64,000 bases of DNA from Ornatilinea apprima (GTDB lineage Bacteria > Chloroflexota > Anaerolineae > Anaerolineales > Anaerolineaceae): positions 62,001-126,000 of the forward strand of contig NZ_LGCL01000040.1 in the NCBI RefSeq assembly GCF_001306115.1. Direction: 5' to 3'. Numbering within the stretch: position 1 is the first letter of the stretch; each line of letters opens with the position of its first letter. Positions 16,265 to 24,144 of the stretch are shown here, in pieces. Under the pieces are notes generated by a model that saw only the letters and a program-made list of their open reading frames with translations, was not told the origin of the DNA and made no database searches. The position numbers and the translations under genes were made by a program.

Positions 16265-18763
16265 ATGGCAGCCAACATTTACCTCGCTTTTCGATTTCAC
16301 GGCAATTTTTACCATTCCTACCGGGGTGACACGCCCGATGAGCTTGGTTTTGGGAAAGACATTCGCGTCATTCGCCATATTCTTTCCGTGCTGGATGATT
16401 TCAACCAGAAGGGTGTGCCGGTCTCAGGCACGTGGGACTTTGAGAATTATTTCTCATTCGAGAAGATCATGCCCGCGCACTGCCCAGACATTGTTGAATC
16501 GATCCAGCGCCGGGTGAAAGAGGGACGCGACGAAGTTCAGTTGATGTCTTACAACAACGGTCTGATCAACGCCCACACCCCGCGCGAATTTGAGGCGGCG
16601 ATGCGCCGCGCGCTGACCAACCCGGCCGGTTCCGGCGTGCGCGACCTGTTCGGTGAGGGCGTTTACCCCATGGTGCGCCCGCAGGAGATGATGTATACCC
16701 CCATTCATTTGAAGCTGTATAAAGGGTTGGGGATCGATTCTATCAGCCTGTATTATTCCTGTGTTCCCTTCAATGGTTTCAGCAATTTTGTTCCGCTGCT
16801 GTCCATCCGCGAGCGTTACAACCCGCTGACGCTCACTTATCCGGGTATTGACGAGACCTTGACCTTGCTGCCAGCCTACAACGTGGGTGACCTGGCCGAT
16901 CATCTCACCTTGCGGCGCTGGGTGAAGGCCATGCGCAGCGCGCAGCTGCGCATGGAAGAGCCGTGTGACCTGCTGCTCTTGCTGGATCAGGACGCGGACG
17001 ACGCCTTCTGGTATGGGTTTGACGCGCCGGGGTGGTTGAAAAAGCGATTCTCGTCTCTTCGCGGTCTTTCCGGGCTGCTGGAAGATGTGCTTGACCTGGA
17101 CTATGTGCGCTTCACCACACCGGGCCGTTATCTGCAAGATCATCCTCCCGTGAACAGCATATCGATTGGACAGGATACCGCTGACGGCAGTTACGATGGG
17201 CTTTCCAGTTGGGCGGAGAAGTGGTCGAATCACCATTTATTTACTGGCCTGGAGCGCGCCCGTATTTTGGACTTGCAAACCCGCCGCCTGCTGGGAGAGC
17301 CGCTCCCCGCCGATCTTCAGGCCCGGCTGGATGACTCCTTTGAAGCGCGCCTGAAAGCCCTTTCGACCACGCATTTTGGCATGGCCGCCCCGGTGATGAA
17401 TCTGACCCGCGAGCGCGGGGCGCGCGAACTGGTGCAGCAGGCCGTAGATACGGCAGCGGCGGCGTTTTCCCAGGCAGCCGGGCAGACCAAACCGGGGAGT
17501 TTCCGGTTATTGGATTACCCGCGCGGTGAATCAACCTCCCTCGTTACCATTCCGGCGAGGCCTTCACGCGCCCTAATCCGCCTGCCTTTACAGCCCGACG
17601 CCCCCGATGCCCTGATCCTGAAAACCGCCGTAGGATCAAAGGATGTGCCCTGCGTGGTGATTGACAGCCTGCGTGGGCGGGAACTTGTGTTTGTGGAGGG
17701 GTTTCGTCCCAGGGAAGAAAAGCAATATGTCCTACAATCCGGGCGGCACGATACCCCCGGCAATGTCAGCGTTACTGAAGACGGGGTAAGCAATGGCCTG
17801 ATCCATCTCCGTTTTGACGCGGCCGGGCAGGTGAGTTCGGTCCAGGCGCAGGGCAGGGAATTTTCTACCGGGCGGTTTTTCTCCAGTGGGGTCACGTATG
17901 GCAGGCGCAGCTATTGGGTCGAGTCCTGGCAGGAAGAGTGCAGCTTATCGCTGGGCGTTGTGGGTCTCAGGCGCGCGCGCGGCACGATCACCTTGCCGGA
18001 CGGGTATCCGGTGGAATTTGAGCGGGAAATTCTGCTGGCAGATGGCCTGCCGTATATTTATGTGGATATGCGGGTGGTCTACCCACGCACGCCTGATAAG
18101 GGATTTGACCGCGCCAAAGCGAAACGTTTGCAGCAGGGTTGGGATGAGGCATGGCGGGAAGTGTTGCCCTGCCAGATCAGCCCTGTGCTGGCAGGCCGTC
18201 CAGAAAGCCCGTTGCGCGTCTGGAAGCATAATTACTGCGATCATACCAGTACTTATAACCTGGATTATGGGCGCTTTTCGGCTAACCGGCAGCTGCCCAA
18301 CGCCAATAATCAGATCACCCACGCCTGGCTGGCGGTAACGGATGGTGAGCTTGGGATGCTGATTGCGCAAACCGCTGATGTAAGTAGTAATGTCGCTTTT
18401 TGCCCGCTGCGCACCCACCGCCAGGGGCTTCTGCAGCGTGTGCTGTTGAATCCATTTGGCAGTTATGCCGGGCGGCAGTATCGCTATGCCACCGCCGAGA
18501 CCAATCTGGGTAACCTGCTGGCAACCACCTTTTCCGCCGCAGATCAGTTGAAACCCTACGCGCCTTCTTATAACGGCCGGGTACAGGAGTTCAGCCTCAT
18601 GCTGGCGCTCTACACCGGCGACTGCCCGGCTGAAGCGCTGCGCTGCGACGCGGAGGCCTTTGCCTACCCTTATGCGGTGCTCAACGATGGGGTGATGATC
18701 GCGAATCCCCCACACCGCGCCTGGGATGGGGGCGGTTTAGGGTCTCCGCCGCCAGGTTTATAA
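16265..18763 (+). CDS. Large GH38/GH57-like glycoside hydrolase superfamily protein
   Basis: Protein of 832 residues without a signal peptide. The first 300 residues look like the alpha-mannosidase/GH57-type 7-stranded barrel: an RFHGNFYHSYRGD block at the first strand, GTWDFENYFSFEK, MSYNNGL and LLLDQDADDAFWYGFD. A helical section and a long beta-sandwich region follow (about 400-830). Such proteins act on alpha-linked glucans or mannosides in the cytoplasm, but the classical catalytic motifs are not clear enough to assign a reaction. ATAAGGAGG precedes the ATG. It stands alone between the exopolysaccharide operon and a convergent RNA-binding gene; a link to polysaccharide turnover is only suggested by position. 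Confidence 0.6.
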   Translation: MAANIYLAFRFHGNFYHSYRGDTPDELGFGKDIRVIRHILSVLDDFNQKGVPVSGTWDFENYFSFEKIMPAHCPDIVESIQRRVKEGRDEVQLMSYNNGLINAHTPREFEAAMRRALTNPAGSGVRDLFGEGVYPMVRPQEMMYTPIHLKLYKGLGIDSISLYYSCVPFNGFSNFVPLLSIRERYNPLTLTYPGIDETLTLLPAYNVGDLADHLTLRRWVKAMRSAQLRMEEPCDLLLLLDQDADDAFWYGFDAPGWLKKRFSSLRGLSGLLEDVLDLDYVRFTTPGRYLQDHPPVNSISIGQDTADGSYDGLSSWAEKWSNHHLFTGLERARILDLQTRRLLGEPLPADLQARLDDSFEARLKALSTTHFGMAAPVMNLTRERGARELVQQAVDTAAAAFSQAAGQTKPGSFRLLDYPRGESTSLVTIPARPSRALIRLPLQPDAPDALILKTAVGSKDVPCVVIDSLRGRELVFVEGFRPREEKQYVLQSGRHDTPGNVSVTEDGVSNGLIHLRFDAAGQVSSVQAQGREFSTGRFFSSGVTYGRRSYWVESWQEECSLSLGVVGLRRARGTITLPDGYPVEFEREILLADGLPYIYVDMRVVYPRTPDKGFDRAKAKRLQQGWDEAWREVLPCQISPVLAGRPESPLRVWKHNYCDHTSTYNLDYGRFSANRQLPNANNQITHAWLAVTDGELGMLIAQTADVSSNVAFCPLRTHRQGLLQRVLLNPFGSYAGRQYRYATAETNLGNLLATTFSAADQLKPYAPSYNGRVQEFSLMLALYTGDCPAEALRCDAEAFAYPYAVLNDGVMIANPPHRAWDGGGLGSPPPGL

Positions 18764-18814
18764 CCAAGTTGTCCACGGTTGGATATACGCGGCAGGCGCG
18801 GAGAAATAATGAAA

Positions 18815-18844
18815 AAGAACTCCGCCTGTTGGGACGGAGTTCTT
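18815..18844. terminator. Bidirectional intrinsic terminator
   Basis: Perfect 10-bp stem AAGAACTCCG/CGGAGTTCTT around a 10-base loop. On the plus strand TTGTTTTTT follows; on the minus strand a run of T follows. It serves the large hydrolase gene and the convergent RNA-binding protein gene. Confidence 0.85.
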
Positions 18845-18864
18845 CTTGTTTTTTGTTGAAAATA

Positions 18865-19197
18865 TTAGTAGCGGTTATTGCCGTAGCCGCCGCGGTTTCC
18901 GCCACCACGGTTGCCAGAGCCGAAGGAACGGCCACCTGCGGGGCGCTCTTCGCGCGGGCGGGCGGGGTTAACGGTCAGCTGGCGGCCGCCAACGTCTTTG
19001 CCATTGAACATGCTGATGGCTTTATTGGCATCTTCCTGGCTGCCCATCGCCACGAAGGCAAAGCCTTTGGGGCGACCGGTTTCGCGGTCTTTGATCACGT
19101 CCACTGACACAACAGTGCCGGCTTCTTCAAACATTGAGCGCAGTTGTTCTTCGGTGGTGCTATAGCTCATATTTCCAACATACAGTTTTACTTCCAA
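18865..19197 (-). CDS. Single-RRM glycine-rich RNA-binding protein
   Basis: Protein of 110 residues with one RNA-recognition motif: RNP2 is LYVGNM near the N-terminus and RNP1 is KGFAFVAM near residue 50. The tail is rich in Gly, Arg and Asn (GSGNRGGGNRGGYG). Bacterial members bind single-stranded RNA and are often cold- or stress-responsive chaperones; the target here is unknown. The start was set at a TTG (MEVKLYVGN) because GTGAGGAT stands at the right distance before it; the upstream GTG overlaps that ribosome-binding site. Confidence 0.9.
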   Translation of the reverse strand: MEVKLYVGNMSYSTTEEQLRSMFEEAGTVVSVDVIKDRETGRPKGFAFVAMGSQEDANKAISMFNGKDVGGRQLTVNPARPREERPAGGRSFGSGNRGGGNRGGYGNNRY

Positions 19198-19505
19198 GGG
19201 TATCCTCACTTTTCAATTTTCCAGACGCGGCTTAACCAAAAACGCTCCCATCATTTTAATACTCGATGGCAGCATGTATCGTACGCAGATCTGAGTATAA
19301 GATGGCTTAAATATATCACGATATTGAAATAAAAGATAGTGCAATTTTCAAGTACAATATTTTCAATTGAGACTTCAGGGACTTTCTGAATTTATAATAT
19401 CCCTGACAGCAAACTGCCAGTAGATGTGTTTTTTTCCTTAGTTGACCATTTGTCCGCTTTTTAATCGTCAAAAAATTTTGATGCTCTTAGATAAAGTTAT
19501 CGTTT
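19198..19505. other. Intergenic region upstream of the RNA-binding gene
   Basis: About 300 AT-rich bases without a gene. A TATACT box on the minus strand (19294-19299) could be the -10 of the RNA-binding gene, leaving a 5' leader of about 90 nt. Small hairpins lie at 19403-19420 (CTGACAG/CTGCCAG) and within 19380-19410 (CAGGGA/TCCCTG). The first is followed on the plus strand by a T-run, but no plus-strand gene precedes it. Confidence 0.35.
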
Positions 19506-20744
19506 TTACCAGGTAAACGCCCAGGCAGCCAGGCCGCATCCAAAACACATGACCAAAATTGAAATCATCGCGAATCCTACTGCAATCCAAAATGACCGTG
19601 GTCTTTTTCTTGCTGATGGGAAAACTGGTTCTTGTTCCTGATCTGTCTGGATGTTGGTTAATGGAGGGGGTTGTGTGCCAGAAATTGTGTTTGCTTGCAT
19701 TTCTTGATTGACGCCAGAGTCGATACGGTTTGAGGTATTCTGTGCGGGCCTAAAGAATTTTGAGAGAAGGTCTGCGCCCGATAAACTCGTGTAACTCACT
19801 ATGGAAACCCGGTTTTCATTTTCACTATCTACCAAGAAGGTGAAATATTTACCAGCCATACCAATGCAAAGCATTTCTTCTGATGCAATGCATTCATTTT
19901 TAATCGTGTGTGTTTCAAGAAAAGCCACTCTTTCCATTTCAAGGAAGTCTCTTGAAATGGATAGGATCGCGTTTCCTGGTGTATAGCCCATTTGAAAGGG
20001 AACCAGCCAGCCTGCTTTTGCTAATCGCACAAAGCTGGTGTTAATTTCTTGAAGGGTCAGGGAAGTAGGAGGGGTTAGCATCGAAATCAAAAAAGCAAAA
20101 CCTCGATTGGGTGATAGAGCGTTGCTATCAAAATAGGTTTCCTGTTCGTCTGATTCATTGAAACCTAAGCCAAGATGATCAAGAAAATCCGCTACTTTTT
20201 GGGCGCTTAACATTTGCTTGAATACCGTGGTTTCATTAGCTGCTGTTTGGAGGTATTCCATTCTTTGCATATCAATCAGCGTCGATAGCACAAGTGCATC
20301 GGAAGATGTAAGCGTGATGGTGTATTCAATTCTTGATTCAATGGGAACCTGGTGATTGAAAAAAGATTGGATAACAACATTTTTTAACGATGATTCCTCC
20401 AGGAATTGAATTTGGCCTTGTTCATCGATTTGCAGCCCTTGTGATTTTGGGTCTGGTGTGTAATACACCAGGTTGGACAATATTTGATCATCCGATTGCA
20501 GAAAAAAGATCTGGCTGACCCGGTTTGCGTTGGTGATTGTGCGAAGACATGAGTGGAGATAAGGCGCAATTTGACCTTCTGAATCAACTAATTTAGCGGA
20601 ACGCAAGGATTCCATAGAGATATTCGTTTCTGTTGCCATTAGCAGAGGCGCAAGGTTAGCCAGAGGGGCGCGCGATGCTAATACCAATGAACCAAGAGCA
20701 CGAAACTGCGGAATATCTATTGTGAATTGACTGGCATCGTTCAT
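19506..20744 (-). CDS. Unknown protein with C-terminal membrane anchor
   Basis: Protein of 412 residues that I do not recognise. Residues 1-320 look globular and cytoplasmic, with no signal peptide. A Pro/Gln/Thr-rich linker follows, and one hydrophobic helix (FWIAVGFAMISILVMCFGCG) anchors the C-terminus, so it is a tail-anchored membrane protein. The segment LRSAKLVDSEGQIAPYLHSCL faintly recalls EspG-type proteins of ESX secretion systems, but no other secretion gene is visible, so I do not assign that. It lies 11 bases after the next gene upstream and is probably co-transcribed with it. Base composition looks AT-richer than the flanks. Confidence 0.65.
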   Translation of the reverse strand: MNDASQFTIDIPQFRALGSLVLASRAPLANLAPLLMATETNISMESLRSAKLVDSEGQIAPYLHSCLRTITNANRVSQIFFLQSDDQILSNLVYYTPDPKSQGLQIDEQGQIQFLEESSLKNVVIQSFFNHQVPIESRIEYTITLTSSDALVLSTLIDMQRMEYLQTAANETTVFKQMLSAQKVADFLDHLGLGFNESDEQETYFDSNALSPNRGFAFLISMLTPPTSLTLQEINTSFVRLAKAGWLVPFQMGYTPGNAILSISRDFLEMERVAFLETHTIKNECIASEEMLCIGMAGKYFTFLVDSENENRVSIVSYTSLSGADLLSKFFRPAQNTSNRIDSGVNQEMQANTISGTQPPPLTNIQTDQEQEPVFPSARKRPRSFWIAVGFAMISILVMCFGCGLAAWAFTW

Positions 20745-20755
20745 TGTAGATACCT

Positions 20756-22195
20756 TTAGTTGTCAGCAAGTCTCTGATTAATCAGATCAATTTCATTCTT
20801 CAGATGAATGATCTCCCGGCGTATTTCCGTCATTCTTTCGCCACTCAGGTTGATCAGGCTGTGAATATGAAGAATGATCTTGGAATCCTGAGAAGTATCG
20901 TGCATCGAAAATGCTCTATTTAAGACGGGGTCTAGCAGTGTTTGAGCCATAAACCCGACCGGATTGGTGGTTACGATGGTTCCGCCGATGACCGCTTTTT
21001 TACTCACAAATTTAAGCGCATTATTTTTGAACAACCTTACCAGTACCTGGCGGTCGTGAGTGAGATTATTGTAATCTGTGCGGTACTCCGATAATTGGTT
21101 TTGCATCATGGTGCGAATCGTTTGCAAATTTCCTCGTTCCTCATCTGTCAAACGAGGGCGAGAGGGTTGGGGAGCCTTTTGTGATGAAATCTCTGTTGAT
21201 GACGCTGTATTCTGATTTTTGGGGGCTGTTTGTTTTGAAGGAGGGGTAATTTTGGCTGGTTTTACGGGCTGCATTCGCGTTGCCGCATATCCACCCGCGG
21301 CGACAGCGCCAGCTGCTCCGGCAGCTGCCGCAACCACACCCGCGGCAATTGCCGGAGTTCTAGTTGGATTGGTTGTTTCAGTCTGTTGATTCGCGTCTTG
21401 GTTGGGAGAAACTTCATTGTCTTTTTGATAAGCGGGGATGGTGATCCGTTTTTCATGAGCTGATGTGTCGGGGCAGGTATATTGCAAAATCAGCGTGGTC
21501 TCTTTTCCGTCCCAGGTAACCGAATTTGTCTGCACTCCATTGATATACCAAACATTGGATAAGGCGGCAACAGGGTTATTATTCTCATCCACAAACGACA
21601 AAGAAGGGGATAATATCTCACCTGGTTTCAAATTATTAATGTTTGAAATGACCGGTATGCAAAAGCTCCCTGGTGTTGGCGCCATCGTTGGTAATGGGCC
21701 CATTGATTCGAAAACTTCAGGATTGATTACAGGGATATCAATATAGATGGTGCCATCTCCGATCGCACTTAGTCGAACTGTTTTTCCGTCAACAAATAAT
21801 GCGGTTACAACCAGCTTTGGATTCTCCGGGTCTTTTAGGGGTATCTTTCCATCTGGGCCACCTGAAAATATGCCTTTCAGTTCTGTCCTTCCGTATTGGC
21901 CAGGTGTGGAGTTGCCTTTACTGTCAATATCACAGTCAGGACCTTCAATGGTGATCGTGGCTTCTCCGTAGTTGGATCCTCCCGCAGCGCCCACATTCCA
22001 CGCTTCAATGGTTATTTTTATGGGAATGTTGTTACAATTTTGGGAAAAAGTGGGCGGTATGTTTCCGTCATAAATTGCGATTACTTTCTGTGGCGCTGGT
22101 GGTTCGGGGGTTTGGGCGCTGGCCGTAGAAATGGTCGCAATGGAGAGTAAAATTGACAACCAGATGCAAATCCAGAAAGAAGTTCCTGTGCGCAT
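20756..22195 (-). CDS. Unknown secreted or membrane protein with Ala/Gly-rich helix and coiled coil
   Basis: Protein of 479 residues with a clear signal peptide (WLSILLSIATISTASAQ, cleavage after about residue 27). Two beta-rich segments with paired cysteines follow (about 30-165 and 180-255). A helix made almost only of Ala, Gly and Val (about 285-305) could span the membrane. A Pro/Gln/Ser linker and a C-terminal helical domain, partly coiled coil, complete it. If the Ala/Gly helix spans the membrane, the C-terminal domain would be cytoplasmic and could meet the tail-anchored partner encoded 11 bases downstream (inference). GGAG precedes the ATG. No homologous family is recognised. Confidence 0.65.
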   Translation of the reverse strand: MRTGTSFWICIWLSILLSIATISTASAQTPEPPAPQKVIAIYDGNIPPTFSQNCNNIPIKITIEAWNVGAAGGSNYGEATITIEGPDCDIDSKGNSTPGQYGRTELKGIFSGGPDGKIPLKDPENPKLVVTALFVDGKTVRLSAIGDGTIYIDIPVINPEVFESMGPLPTMAPTPGSFCIPVISNINNLKPGEILSPSLSFVDENNNPVAALSNVWYINGVQTNSVTWDGKETTLILQYTCPDTSAHEKRITIPAYQKDNEVSPNQDANQQTETTNPTRTPAIAAGVVAAAAGAAGAVAAGGYAATRMQPVKPAKITPPSKQTAPKNQNTASSTEISSQKAPQPSRPRLTDEERGNLQTIRTMMQNQLSEYRTDYNNLTHDRQVLVRLFKNNALKFVSKKAVIGGTIVTTNPVGFMAQTLLDPVLNRAFSMHDTSQDSKIILHIHSLINLSGERMTEIRREIIHLKNEIDLINQRLADN

Positions 22196-22572
22196 TTTTA
22201 ATCTCCAGAGAAAAGAGGATTGGTTTTTATCCCATATCTATAAAAATTATAGCGTGTTCAGAAGAAGAAAAATGTCGGCAAAACATACAATGATTTAAAA
22301 AAATATTTGCAACACCTGAATGGCAATCATCGATCGGTGATTCTACAAAAAAGCTGAAAGGGGTAATGGAAATTTTTAAAGTCATTCCATTTTCTGCAAA
22401 AAGAAGTTCATTGGGGATTTGAGAAATTGCATTCTGCCGTTTGAGAAGTTGAAAATGGTACAATATGGAACACTGCGATCCAGGACAAGAGACTCTACTT
22501 GCGTTGAAAACAGGGATGGATTCAATCTTTTTGGCGCTGGATGGGTGTCCACCAATTTCACCAGGGGCTTGT
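22196..22572. other. Divergent intergenic region with near-palindrome and tRNA-like remnant
   Basis: A TATAAT box on the minus strand (plus 22246-22251) is a plausible -10 for the secreted-protein gene. An 18-base near-palindrome, AATCATCGATCGGTGATT (22325-22342, 8 of 9 pairs), could be an operator. The part next to the plus-strand membrane-protein gene carries the tRNA-Leu-like sequence listed separately. Confidence 0.4.
22476..22571 (-). pseudogene. Decayed tRNA-Leu-like sequence
   Basis: Read on the minus strand, TGGTGAAATTGGTGGACACC (plus 22544-22563) matches the tRNA-Leu D-arm consensus closely, with the GTG/CAC D-stem intact. About 60 bases later GAGTCTCTTG resembles a T-arm 3' half. 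The anticodon stem does not pair, no proper anticodon loop is present, the T-loop has lost bases and the acceptor strands do not match, so it cannot be a working tRNA. It may be a degenerated gene or an old integration-site remnant; chance similarity is possible. Confidence 0.35.
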
Positions 22573-24057
22573 ATGGCTTTATTTCAAAGCATATCCACAC
22601 ATTTTGTTGAATTCCTGGTTACACCCGACCAGAAGAAATTCAAATTGGCCAATCAAATTTTTATGGCCTTGCTTTTCTTTGGGGGCATTGCGGTTTGGGG
22701 TCTGTTTTTATATTGCCCGCAAAACACCTGTAATTACCATGACTGGCTGGACATTATCGCTCCCCGCCTGAACTTTTTGAAAGAGTCGGTGACAGTTGGC
22801 GCATGGCCGCTGCATGCTTCCACGCCCATGAAGCTCGGCGTATTTTATACGCAGCGTTACCTGGCCATTCCCGATGCATTTGTCTCTCCGCAATTCTTGC
22901 TGCTGCGCTTCTTGAATGTTTATCAGTTCATCGTTTTTGAGATGGTTTTGTTTTACACGCTTGGCTTTTGGGGGTTGCGCAGAATTGGCCAAAAACTCGG
23001 CTTTTCCAACCTGGTCTTCACTTTTGTTTTCATTCTGTTTAACTTCAACGGCCACATTGTGGCGCATATCAGTGTTGGTCATTTTACCTGGGTCGCTTAT
23101 TTCTTGTTTCCCTGGTTTGCGCTGCTGGTTTTTCAACTGATTGACGGACAGTCTGGCTGGCGATGGATTGCCAAAATGGCTTCTTTGCTGTTTTTTACGC
23201 TGCTGCAGGGCGGGTATCACCATTTTGTGTGGATGTTGTTCTTCCTTGGATTTCTGGCCATTTTCATTCCCAGACATTTTTTTACCATCTTGAAAACAGC
23301 CGTCTTCTCGGTGTTATTGGGTATGTTTCGATTTCTGCCGCTGCTTGCCCTGTACAATTCCCTGAACGATAACCAGTTTATGGGGGGCTACCCTGATCTT
23401 CAATCCATTCTGGAGAACATGGTTATCATCCGCCAAGGGGGTGTTGAGATTCCGATCAACAACCTGACCCTCCCGCTAGGCACCTGGGAAATGACAGCGT
23501 ATGTCGGGGTTATCGGCGCTTTTTTTATTCTGTTCTTTGGGTTGATCTATCCGATTTACAAATCCAACCCGGAATACCCATACCGCGTTCTTCTTTTTCC
23601 AACCATTGGGCTATTAATGCTTTCCTTTGACCGGGTATTTCATCTGCTTTTCACCCGTATCCCTCTTCCGATTTTCACCGGAGAGCGGGTGGTGACCCGC
23701 ATTCTGGGTTTGGTGCTGGTCTTTGTATTGATTCAAGCCGGCAGCGAGTTTCAACACTGGCTCAATCATCACACGCTTTCCAGATTCTCTATGCTTTCCA
23801 TTTTATCATTGGCGGTTGTGGCCGGGCACGACCTGGCGCGCAACTTCAGAGAGTGGATGCTGCTGGTTGCCTCTCACTATTTTCCCGGCGAAGCCAAAAT
23901 TGAGCCGATTTGGTTGGTCGATAATAATTACACTGACCAACCCTATCTCAACTTGATTCTGATTGGCAGCGCCGTCATGCTGGTCAGTTATTCTGTTCTT
24001 ATCGCGCTGTTGTGGTGGGAAAGAAAACAAGATCGAAAAACCAAAACCGCGCCATGA
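22573..24057 (+). CDS. Polytopic membrane protein, GT-C/YfhO-like by general layout
   Basis: Protein of about 494 residues with 10-12 hydrophobic segments starting at about residue 28, and a short charged C-terminus. The arrangement of a large first extracytoplasmic loop (CNYHDWLDIIAPR) followed by many helices resembles GT-C glycosyltransferases and YfhO-type proteins, but I cannot see a decisive DxD or DE motif, so this is only a layout comparison. An ATG at 22465 is in frame, but it would run the protein through the tRNA-like sequence; ATG 22573, with AGGGG just before it, is preferred. Substrate unknown. It faces the ABC exporter genes tail to tail. Confidence 0.6.
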   Translation: MALFQSISTHFVEFLVTPDQKKFKLANQIFMALLFFGGIAVWGLFLYCPQNTCNYHDWLDIIAPRLNFLKESVTVGAWPLHASTPMKLGVFYTQRYLAIPDAFVSPQFLLLRFLNVYQFIVFEMVLFYTLGFWGLRRIGQKLGFSNLVFTFVFILFNFNGHIVAHISVGHFTWVAYFLFPWFALLVFQLIDGQSGWRWIAKMASLLFFTLLQGGYHHFVWMLFFLGFLAIFIPRHFFTILKTAVFSVLLGMFRFLPLLALYNSLNDNQFMGGYPDLQSILENMVIIRQGGVEIPINNLTLPLGTWEMTAYVGVIGAFFILFFGLIYPIYKSNPEYPYRVLLFPTIGLLMLSFDRVFHLLFTRIPLPIFTGERVVTRILGLVLVFVLIQAGSEFQHWLNHHTLSRFSMLSILSLAVVAGHDLARNFREWMLLVASHYFPGEAKIEPIWLVDNNYTDQPYLNLILIGSAVMLVSYSVLIALLWWERKQDRKTKTAP

Positions 24058-24144
24058 TTTTCAGAATATTTCCAGGGCAGATTTTTTTGGCTGCCTGTAG
24101 CATTTCCTGATCATCACGGCGCGGGTGGTTCTTTTGCAAAAACT

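Noticed and set aside
17945..18715. Antisense open frame inside the large hydrolase gene
   Set aside because: Shadow of a GC-rich coding region, with no start signal or family features.
19403..19435. Hairpin followed by a T-run on the plus strand as a terminator
   Set aside because: No plus-strand gene ends before it; the T-run is on the wrong strand for the adjacent minus-strand gene.
22465..22572. Longer N-terminus for the membrane protein starting at 22465
   Set aside because: It would translate through the tRNA-like sequence and adds a stretch without helices; ATG 22573 has a better site before it.
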